Source of the DNA: DATEPR01 sp036503065
Lineage (GTDB): Bacteria > Actinomycetota > Actinomycetes > Mycobacteriales > Pseudonocardiaceae
Length of the DNA: 5,289 nucleotides
Direction of reading: 5' to 3'
Assembly: GCA_036503065.1 (NCBI GenBank)
Contig: DASXXM010000399.1
Location: 1-5,289 of the forward strand
The position numbers and the translations under genes are program-made. The notes beneath the pieces were generated by a model. It made no database searches and was not told the DNA's origin. It saw only the letters and a program-made list of their open reading frames with translations. Shown here piece after piece: positions 1 to 5,289 of the stretch; the first letter of the stretch is position 1, and each line of letters opens with the position of its first letter.

Positions 1-2967
1 GAACTGGCGGTCCACCTTGATGATCTGGACCGGCAGCTCCTTCAGCCGCGCCAACGACGAGTAACCGGTGCCGAAGTCGTCCACGGCGAACCGGACACCA
101 CGGTCGACCAGTTCGGACATCGCGGCCAGCGACCGGTTGGGCAGGTCGATCAGGCTGGTCTCCACCAGTTCCAGCACCACACGCTCCCACGGAATGCCGG
201 CCTCCAGCACGGCGTTGGCCACGATGTCCACGAACTCCGGGTCACCGGGCACCAGGCCGGCCAGGTTCACCGCCACGGACACCGGCTTGCCGCAGTTCGA
301 CGGCCAGGTCGCCGCCTCACGCAGCGCGCCGCGCAACACCCAGCGGTCCAGTTCGCGCATCAGGCCGCCCTGCTCGGCCACCGGCAGGAACACGTCCGGC
401 GCCAGCATGCCCCGGTCCGGGTGCGGCCAGCGGACCAGCGCCTCCGCGGTCTGGATCGCGCCGTCCGGCCCGACCACCGGCTGGTAGTGCAGCACAAGGG
501 AGTCCGCGGTCAGCGCCTCGCGCAGCTGGCCCTCCAGGTGCACCTGCCGGTCGGCCGACGCGATCAGCGCCGCGCTGGCCAGCGACACCCGGCCGCCACC
601 GCGCTTCTTCGCGTCGAACATCGCCGCGTCCGCGAACCGCAGCAGGTCGGCCGCTGTGGTGGGATCGCCGTTGGGCACCGCGGCACCGATCGTGGCGGTC
701 ACCCGGACCAGCTGGCCGTGCACCGGCACCGCGGTCCGCAGCAGGGTGGACACCCTGGTGGCCAGGGTGTCCACGCCGCCGACCGCGTCGATGTCGGGGC
801 AGATGATCACGTACTCGTCGCCGGACAGGCGGGCCACCGTGCAGCCGGTCGGCAGGCCGCCCTCCAGCCGCCGCGCCAGGGCGACGAGCAGTTCGTCGCC
901 CGCGTCGTGGCCGAGCGAGTCGTTGATCCGCTTGAAGTTGTCGATGTCGCAGAACAGCACCGCCACGCTGGCGGCGTTCGGGCCGGACAGCGTCTCGCGG
1001 AGCAGTTCGTTGACCGCGAACCGGTTGGGCAGCCCGGTCAGCTCGTCGTGGCTGGCCTGGTGGCGCAGTACTTCCGCGGTGCGGCGGCGTTCGGTGATGT
1101 CCTGGAACACGACCAGCCAGAACCGCCTGCCGTCGTCCTGCACGGACATGGCCGCGTGCAGTTCGCAGTACACCGGCTCGCCGTCGGCCCGCACCAGCAC
1201 CTGTTGCGGGAACCGGTGCGTGCTGCGGTCCTTGCTGGCCCGGATCCGCGCGCCCGCCTCGGCCATCGAGTCCCGGTCGTCCGGGTGCGCCAGTTGCAGC
1301 GCGCTGCGGCCGCGCAGCCGTTCCAGGCTGAAGCCCAACAGGTCGCACAGCGCGTCGTTGGCGTCCACCAGCCGGGTCTGCTCGTCGAACAGGCCGATGC
1401 CGACCGGCGTCACCGCGACCAGGTCGGTGAACCGCTGGCTGGAGCGCAGCATCCGGGTCTCCGCGGTGCGCTGCTCGGTGATGTCCTGCGAGGTGCCGGC
1501 CCGAATGCCGGTCGCTTCCGCGCCCGGCAGCAGCGCGCTGCAGCAGCGGAACGTCCGCACCACGCCGTCCGTCCGGATGATCCGGTACTCGCAGTCCATC
1601 GGCTGTTGGTCCTGGACCCGCATGCGCAGCATGTTCTGCAGCCACGTCCGGTCGTCCGGGTGCACGAGGCCGAGGAACGTCTCGTGGGTGATCGGGACGC
1701 CCACCTCCATGCCGTACAGCTCATACAGCATCGGCGACCACACGCTGTAGCCGGTGCGCGGATCCCACTCCCAGGTGCCCATCCGGGCGGCCCGCTGCGC
1801 GTCCTCGAACCGCTTGCGGTCGGCCAGCAGCTGCCGTTCCAGCAGGCGGGTCTGGGTCACGTCCTGGATGGTGCCCACGACGCTGGTGACCTTGCCGGTC
1901 TCGGTGTCCTGGCCACGCAGCCGCACCACGTACACCCGGTCGCCGGTCACGCCGTTGATCTCGAACTCGAGCGGCTCGGCCAGCACGGTGGTGGTCAGCG
2001 TCTCGCGCACCTGCTCCAGCATCGGCCACTGGCGCGGGTCCACGCTGATCTTCGGATCGTCCGGCGGTTCCTCGTCGGCCTGGGAGTACATCTCGTCCAG
2101 GCCATCGCTGCGCTGGAGCTCGCCGGTCGCCAGGTCGTAGGTGAAGCTGCCCATCCTGGCGATCCGCTGGGCGTCCAGGAGCGCGGCCCGGTCCTCGGCC
2201 AGCGCGTTGCGGGCGAGGTGGCGGTCGGTGACGTCGCGGACGTAGCCGGTGATCGGCTGGCTCGGCGCGGCGCTCGGCGGGCGGGCGGCCGCGATGGTGT
2301 GCATCCAGCGGAGCTCGCCGTCCGGCCGGACGATCCGCAGCTCGACATCGAACGCCTCGCCGTCGATCTGGTGGCGCTGCCAGTGCTCGCACGCCTTGTC
2401 GACGTCGTCCGGGTGGACGAAGTCGAGCAGGGTCTGCGCGCAGGCGTCCATCGTGCCGGGCTCGACGCCGAGCAGCCGGTGCAGGCTCGGCGACCAGATC
2501 ACCTCGCCGGTGACGTGGTCGAACTCCCACCAGCCCATCTTGGCCAGGTTCTGCGACTCGTCGAACCGGCGGCGCACGGTGCTCAGCGCGGTATTGGCGT
2601 TGACCAGGTCGGAGACGTCGGTGAGCAGCACGGCGTCCAGGCCGCTGCCCGGCACCCGCCAGCGGACCGCGCGGACCGGCACGCCGTCGTAGTCGTCGAG
2701 GACGAGGCGCAGGTCGGGTTCGATGCCGATCAGGATGTCGTCAAGGCGCCTGCCGACCAGCCGGTCGGGATGGTCCACCCCGGCCAGCTTCGCCGCGGCC
2801 TCGCTGGCCACCATCACGAGGCCGGCACGGTCGATGAGCAGTGCGGGCGCGTCGGGCAGTCCCGGCACGGTGCCTCGGTCACCGCCCCGGTCGGCCAGGG
2901 CAGTGACCATCGCGACGGGGCCAGCTACCGCACTGGCTGGCTTCGCCGGTTCGACCCGCTCGGCCAC
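1..2967 (-). CDS. Multi-PAS GGDEF-EAL cyclic-di-GMP turnover protein, C-terminus cut by the window edge
   Basis: This is a predicted soluble signalling enzyme that makes (GGDEF) and/or degrades (EAL) cyclic-di-GMP under control of PAS sensors. With the GTG start at 2967 it has 989 codons in view. Five PAS-type modules end in a D-V/I-T/S motif near residues 117, 245, 369, 495 and 623; several carry RMG-x-W/F starts and HPDD motifs. The GGDEF domain spans about 635-793: DELTGLPNR at 641, DIDNFK at 674, active-site SGDEY at 715-719. The EAL domain runs from about 810 to the edge: EALVRW at 842, VNLA (N901), LELVE (E933, E936), DDFGTGYSSL at 963, IIKVD (K984). Spacing of these metal and catalytic residues matches active EAL proteins; the last conserved Glu and Gln lie beyond the window. 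The inhibitory RxxD site is absent. I see no membrane segment or signal peptide. About 70 residues are probably missing. ATG 2910 is an alternative start. The family is certain; the net direction of activity is not. Confidence 0.93.
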   Translation of the reverse strand, partial: MAERVEPAKPASAVAGPVAMVTALADRGGDRGTVPGLPDAPALLIDRAGLVMVASEAAAKLAGVDHPDRLVGRRLDDILIGIEPDLRLVLDDYDGVPVRAVRWRVPGSGLDAVLLTDVSDLVNANTALSTVRRRFDESQNLAKMGWWEFDHVTGEVIWSPSLHRLLGVEPGTMDACAQTLLDFVHPDDVDKACEHWQRHQIDGEAFDVELRIVRPDGELRWMHTIAAARPPSAAPSQPITGYVRDVTDRHLARNALAEDRAALLDAQRIARMGSFTYDLATGELQRSDGLDEMYSQADEEPPDDPKISVDPRQWPMLEQVRETLTTTVLAEPLEFEINGVTGDRVYVVRLRGQDTETGKVTSVVGTIQDVTQTRLLERQLLADRKRFEDAQRAARMGTWEWDPRTGYSVWSPMLYELYGMEVGVPITHETFLGLVHPDDRTWLQNMLRMRVQDQQPMDCEYRIIRTDGVVRTFRCCSALLPGAEATGIRAGTSQDITEQRTAETRMLRSSQRFTDLVAVTPVGIGLFDEQTRLVDANDALCDLLGFSLERLRGRSALQLAHPDDRDSMAEAGARIRASKDRSTHRFPQQVLVRADGEPVYCELHAAMSVQDDGRRFWLVVFQDITERRRTAEVLRHQASHDELTGLPNRFAVNELLRETLSGPNAASVAVLFCDIDNFKRINDSLGHDAGDELLVALARRLEGGLPTGCTVARLSGDEYVIICPDIDAVGGVDTLATRVSTLLRTAVPVHGQLVRVTATIGAAVPNGDPTTAADLLRFADAAMFDAKKRGGGRVSLASAALIASADRQVHLEGQLREALTADSLVLHYQPVVGPDGAIQTAEALVRWPHPDRGMLAPDVFLPVAEQGGLMRELDRWVLRGALREAATWPSNCGKPVSVAVNLAGLVPGDPEFVDIVANAVLEAGIPWERVVLELVETSLIDLPNRSLAAMSELVDRGVRFAVDDFGTGYSSLARLKELPVQIIKVDRQF

Positions 2968-2974
2968 AGGCTTG

Positions 2975-2981
2975 CCCTTCC
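2975..2981 (-). promoter_or_regulatory. Probable ribosome binding site for the PAS-GGDEF-EAL gene
   Basis: The minus strand reads GGAAGGG, seven bases before the GTG at 2967. The in-frame ATG at 2910 has no purine-rich motif at a suitable distance, and neither has the GTG at 3081. This favours 2967, but the match to the Shine-Dalgarno consensus is only moderate, and the stretch between 2967 and 2910 encodes a low-complexity Ala/Pro/Val/Glu leader that is not conserved domain sequence. Confidence 0.45.
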
Positions 2982-3072
2982 GCTGGACCGTTACGGCGAC
3001 CGGGTGACGAGATCGACACGTGCGCGGCCACTGTTCACGGACGGCAGCCGCCGCACCCCAGACTCGTCGGTC

Positions 3073-3094
3073 GTCCTTCACCCAATAGAAGGAC
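3073..3094. repeat. 7-bp perfect inverted repeat in the gap before the PAS-GGDEF-EAL gene
   Basis: GTCCTTC (3073-3079) and GAAGGAC (3088-3094) are exact reverse complements separated by eight bases. The repeat lies about 105 bases upstream of the chosen start of the sensor gene and downstream of the larger inverted repeat that follows the malic enzyme. It could be an operator, a second weak hairpin behind the malic enzyme, or an RNA structure in the leader of the sensor gene. Nothing in the sequence decides between these. Confidence 0.4.
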
Positions 3095-3122
3095 CGTAGC
3101 GTGTAATCGTCCCAGAACCCAA
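3093..3122 (-). promoter_or_regulatory. Tentative promoter for the PAS-GGDEF-EAL gene
   Basis: On the minus strand TTGGGT (3122-3117) and TACGGT (3098-3093) are separated by 18 bases, a fair match to the TTGNNN / TANNNT pattern of actinobacterial housekeeping promoters. It would start transcription near 3086 and give a leader of roughly 120 bases before GTG 2967. The -35 box falls inside one arm of the 11-bp inverted repeat, so that repeat might be an operator for this promoter. Such matches arise often by chance. Confidence 0.2.
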
Positions 3123-3150
3123 CGTAAGTCGGTCACGAGTGGGTTCTGGG
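3111..3150 (-). terminator. 11-bp inverted repeat after the malic enzyme, probable terminator
   Basis: CCCAGAACCCA (3111-3121) and TGGGTTCTGGG (3140-3150) are perfect reverse complements with an 18-base spacer, in which CGT (3123-3125) and ACG (3135-3137) can extend the stem after a small internal loop. The repeat begins 13 bases beyond the malic enzyme stop codon, the usual place for a factor-independent terminator. No run of T follows on the minus strand, which is common for actinobacterial terminators but leaves room for an operator instead. Confidence 0.55.
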
Positions 3151-3163
3151 CGATAAACGGAGG

Positions 3164-4351
3164 TCAGTCCGTGCGAACCACGCCGTCGGAGACCGCGGCG
3201 GCCGCCACCGCGGCGGCGACCTCGGGCGCGACCCGCGGATCCAGCGGGCTGGGCACGATACGGTCCGTAGCCAGATCGTCGGCCGCGACCGCCGCGATGG
3301 CTGCTGCCGCGGCCAGTTTCATGTTCTCTGTAATAGTGGTCGCGCCGGCATCCAGGGCGCCCCGGAAAATGCCCGGAAACGCGAGAACGTTGTTGATCTG
3401 GTTCGGGAAATCGCTGCGCCCCGTCGCGACGACGGCGGCGTAGCGGCCGGCGAGCGTGGGGTGGATCTCCGGGTCCGGGTTGGACAGCGCGAACACGATC
3501 CCGTCCGGCGCCATGCCGGCGACGTGCTCCTCGGCCACGGTGCCCGACGACAGCCCGACGAACACGTCCGCGCCGCGCAGCGCGGTGCCAAGGTCGCCGG
3601 TGAGCCGCATCGGGTTGGTGCGCGTCGCCAGCTCGGCCTTGATCGGGTTGAGGCCGTCCCGGCCGGTGTGCACGATGCCCCGGGAATCCAGCACGGTCAC
3701 GTCCGGCACCCCCGCGGCCAGCAGGATGTTCGCGCAGGCCACGCCCGCCGCGCCGGCACCGGACACGACGACCCGCAGGTCACCGATCCGTCGTCCGGTG
3801 GCCGCGGCCGCGCCGCGCAGGGCGGCCAGCAGCACGACGGCGGTGCCGTGTTGGTCGTCGTGCATGACGGGGCAGTCCAGTGCCTCGATCAGCCGGGCCT
3901 CCAGCTCGAAGCAGCGCGGGGCCGCCACGTCCTCCAGGTTGACCGCGCCGAACGAGGGCCGCAGCCGGACCAGCGTCTCGACGATCTCGTCCACGTCCGT
4001 CGTGGCCAGGACCAGCGGGATCGAGTCGAGGCCGCCGAACCGCTTGAACAGCGCCGACTTGCCCTCCATCACCGGCAGCGCGGCACCGGGCCCGATGTCG
4101 CCGAGGCCGAGCACCGCGGTGCCGTCGCTGACCACCGCGACGAGCCGGTGCGCCCACGTGTAGCGGCGGGCCAGCGTGGCGTCGGCGGCGATGGCGAGGC
4201 TGACCTTGGCCACACCGGGGGTGTAGGCGATGGACAGTGATTTGGGGTCGGACAGCGGCGCGGTCACGTCGATGCCGAGCTTGCCGCCCTCGTGCGCGGC
4301 GAAGATCTCGTCGTCGGAGAGGCTCAGGTCCTCGTCGTTCACGGTGGTCAC
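3164..4351 (-). CDS. NAD(P)-dependent malic enzyme, short form
   Basis: It catalyses oxidative decarboxylation of malate to pyruvate and CO2 with reduction of NAD(P)+, linking the TCA cycle to pyruvate and NADPH supply in the cytoplasm. The 395-residue product shows the family signatures in order: AYTPGVAKV with the catalytic Tyr at 43, MEGKSALFKRFGG with Lys at 98 and 103, NLED with metal-binding Glu140-Asp141, HDDQHGT at 164-170 with the third metal Asp, the dinucleotide-binding loop SGAGAAG at 197-203, LSNPDPEI at 289, NQINNVLAFPGIFRGALD at 317 and TENMKLAAAA at 341. It resembles the malic-enzyme half of MaeB but lacks the C-terminal phosphotransacetylase-like domain. The chosen GTG has AGGTAGGA just upstream; a GTG at 4393 would add 14 residues but has no ribosome binding site. 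NAD versus NADP preference cannot be read with confidence. It is transcribed towards the sensor gene, followed by an inverted repeat, and diverges from the epimerase. Confidence 0.95.
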   Translation of the reverse strand: MTTVNDEDLSLSDDEIFAAHEGGKLGIDVTAPLSDPKSLSIAYTPGVAKVSLAIAADATLARRYTWAHRLVAVVSDGTAVLGLGDIGPGAALPVMEGKSALFKRFGGLDSIPLVLATTDVDEIVETLVRLRPSFGAVNLEDVAAPRCFELEARLIEALDCPVMHDDQHGTAVVLLAALRGAAAATGRRIGDLRVVVSGAGAAGVACANILLAAGVPDVTVLDSRGIVHTGRDGLNPIKAELATRTNPMRLTGDLGTALRGADVFVGLSSGTVAEEHVAGMAPDGIVFALSNPDPEIHPTLAGRYAAVVATGRSDFPNQINNVLAFPGIFRGALDAGATTITENMKLAAAAAIAAVAADDLATDRIVPSPLDPRVAPEVAAAVAAAAVSDGVVRTD

Positions 4352-4357
4352 GGTGGT

Positions 4358-4365
4358 TCCTACCT
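4358..4365 (-). promoter_or_regulatory. Ribosome binding site that fixes the malic enzyme start
   Basis: The minus strand reads AGGTAGGA, with six bases between it and the GTG at 4351. The in-frame GTG 14 codons upstream (4393) has no such motif, and the residues between the two starts do not resemble the family's N-terminus. A second GTG at 4342 is a less likely alternative. Confidence 0.7.
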
Positions 4366-4515
4366 GTTGATCGGCACGACCGGCAGCACACACGGTCAGG
4401 TGACACGCGGGGCGGGTTCGCGCCGTGCGGGCGTCGGCTGCGCGGCTCGCTCACGCCATGGGTAGCGGCGGAGCAGGTGTTGCGCGCCAAACGCTGCGGT
4501 CGGACCAGTCTGCCA

Positions 4516-4539
4516 GCCGCCGACAACATTGTCTGCGGC
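4516..4539. promoter_or_regulatory. 24-bp dyad, candidate operator in the divergent intergenic region
   Basis: The arms GCCGC-C-GACAA (4516-4526) and TTGTC-T-GCGGC (4529-4539) pair at 10 of 11 positions around a two-base centre; the inner GACAA / TTGTC is perfect. The site lies 100 bases before the epimerase start and 164 bases before the malic enzyme start. Its length and symmetry fit a dimeric helix-turn-helix repressor, and the placement would let one regulator act on either or both genes. I cannot name the regulator. The rest of the 4352-4638 gap shows no other clear element apart from the -10 box before the epimerase. Confidence 0.5.
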
Positions 4540-4625
4540 AGGGGTCACACTGCGCCATTGATTTTCCGCGTGTCGGCGGCGGCGCCAGCAAGACGTCCGT
4601 CCGATTTCGGCGCGAACGGCACCGA

Positions 4626-4631
4626 TAGGCT
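4626..4631 (+). promoter_or_regulatory. -10 box of a probable leaderless promoter for the epimerase
   Basis: TAGGCT fits the TANNNT -10 consensus and ends seven bases before the ATG at 4639, which would put the transcription start at or next to the A of the start codon. This spacing is typical of leaderless actinobacterial genes. No good Shine-Dalgarno sequence precedes the ATG; the AGG within the box is only a weak alternative. The -35 region has no strong match. Confidence 0.55.
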
Positions 4632-4638
4632 GTGCGCC

Positions 4639-5250
4639 ATGGAAGCTCGTGAACTGTCCGTCCCCGATGCGTTCGAGTTCAGCCCGCGGTCGTTCCCGGA
4701 CAGCCGAGGCCTGTTCGTGGCCCCGTTCCAGGAATCGGTCTTCCAGAAGGCGGTGGGCTATCCCCTGCGGGTGGGCCAGAGCAACCACAGCATGTCGCGC
4801 CGGGGCGCGCTGCGCGGCGTGCACTTCGCGGACGTGCCGCCGGGGCAGGCCAAGTACATCTACTGCCCGAACGGCGCCCTGCTCGACGTCGTCATCGACC
4901 TGCGCGTCGGCTCGCCGACGTTCGGCAAGTCCGACGCCGTGGTCCTCGACTCGACCGACTTCCGGGCCCTGTACCTGGCGGAGGGCCTCGGCCACGCGTT
5001 CATCGCGCTGACCGACAACACGATGATGTCGTACCTCTGCACCACGGGCTACAACCCGACCGGCGAGCACGGCATCAACCCGATGGACCCGGCGCTGGCC
5101 CTGCCGTGGCCGTCCGACATCGAACCGATCCTGTCGGACAAGGACCTGAGCGCCCCGAGCCTGGCGGAAGCCGAAGCAGCCGGCCTGCTCCCCCGTTACG
5201 CCGACTGCAAGGCCCACTACGACGAGCTACGAGCCACCGCCCTGGTCTGA
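4639..5250 (+). CDS. dTDP-4-keto-6-deoxyhexose 3,5-epimerase (RmlC/RfbC family)
   Basis: This cupin-fold epimerase inverts C3 and/or C5 of dTDP-4-keto-6-deoxyglucose, on the route to dTDP-L-rhamnose or a modified L-deoxysugar, in the cytoplasm. The 203-residue length is usual for the family. Active-site residues all appear at expected spacing: Arg59 and His62 in LRGVHF, Lys72 in GQAKY, Asp83, His119 in GLGHAF, Tyr132 in SYLC, and Asp169 in LSDKD, completing the His-Asp pair. GSPTFG (91-96) and the TTGYNPTGEHGI stretch are further signatures. The wording SNHSMSRRGALRGVHF, PPGQAKYIYC and the LAEAEAAGLLPRY tail resemble, from memory, epimerases of antibiotic deoxysugar pathways (the EvaD/NovW type) more than housekeeping RmlC, so 5-epimerase or 3,5-epimerase roles are both possible. 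The ATG sits directly behind a TANNNT box, while the frame upstream lacks family sequence. No other sugar-nucleotide gene is in view. Confidence 0.92.
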   Translation: MEARELSVPDAFEFSPRSFPDSRGLFVAPFQESVFQKAVGYPLRVGQSNHSMSRRGALRGVHFADVPPGQAKYIYCPNGALLDVVIDLRVGSPTFGKSDAVVLDSTDFRALYLAEGLGHAFIALTDNTMMSYLCTTGYNPTGEHGINPMDPALALPWPSDIEPILSDKDLSAPSLAEAEAAGLLPRYADCKAHYDELRATALV

Positions 5251-5289
5251 CAGCCGCCCCGGCCGAGGCCACAAGCGACACAGCACCAC

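Noticed and set aside
317..1645. Other long minus-strand open frames within the sensor gene (also 1721-2530)
   Set aside because: They are out of frame with the motif-bearing protein and encode Arg/Gly/Ala-rich sequence with no domain, so they are high-GC shadows.
421..3099. A very long open frame (892 codons) on the plus strand antisense to the sensor gene
   Set aside because: It has no recognisable domain, and its composition (rich in Arg, Ala, Val, His, Gln) is what the complement of GC-biased codons gives. The minus-strand frame carries unmistakable PAS, GGDEF and EAL motifs throughout.
3456..4240. Plus-strand open frames opposite the malic enzyme
   Set aside because: They have no family signature and lie wholly over a well-supported enzyme gene on the other strand.
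4459..4490. Possible malic enzyme promoter on the minus strand (TTGGCG ... TACCCA)
   Set aside because: The spacer is 20 bases and the second box does not end in T, so the match is too weak to list.
4237..4638. Upstream extension of the epimerase frame that would overlap the malic enzyme start
   Set aside because: The extra residues are Arg/Ala-rich and unlike the family, whose sequence starts at about ATG 4639; a -10 box and the operator-like dyad also sit in this stretch.
4396..5217. Minus-strand open frame opposite the epimerase
   Set aside because: It lacks any domain signature and mirrors the codon bias of the epimerase, which has a full catalytic set.
5251..5289. GGCC-rich stretch after the epimerase stop as a terminator
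   Set aside because: Only a four-base stem with a two-base loop can form, and no T-run is present before the window ends.

Overview
The window is GC-rich DNA from a high-GC actinomycete. The strong G/C bias at third codon positions, the GTG starts, a likely leaderless gene and the style of the encoded proteins point to the Pseudonocardiales (Amycolatopsis, Saccharothrix, Lentzea or relatives). The genus is an inference from style, not from a marker gene. I see three protein-coding genes, no RNA gene, no mobile element and no CRISPR array.

Layout. Positions 1-2967 (minus strand) carry a large cytoplasmic sensor protein with five PAS-type modules, a GGDEF domain and an EAL domain; the window edge removes its C-terminus. 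This is a cyclic-di-GMP turnover enzyme. Positions 2968-3163 form a 196-base gap with an 11-bp perfect inverted repeat just after the malic enzyme stop and a second 7-bp repeat further on. Positions 3164-4351 (minus) encode a short-form NAD(P)-dependent malic enzyme, best started at a GTG with a clear ribosome binding site. Positions 4352-4638 form a 287-base divergent intergenic region with a near-perfect 24-bp dyad. A TANNNT box lies seven bases before the next start codon. Positions 4639-5250 (plus) encode an RmlC-family dTDP-4-keto-6-deoxyhexose epimerase with its full catalytic set. The last 39 bases hold nothing I can call.

How the genes relate. The malic enzyme and the c-di-GMP protein lie in the same direction, but the inverted repeat between them suggests separate transcription. 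The malic enzyme serves central carbon metabolism (malate to pyruvate plus reduced cofactor). The epimerase serves dTDP-deoxysugar synthesis and has no sugar-pathway neighbour within view. No functional link among the three is visible. This looks like an ordinary chromosomal region, not an unknown system. The points most worth following are the divergent-promoter dyad, the evenly spaced PAS array, and the GGDEF domain that has lost its feedback-inhibition site.
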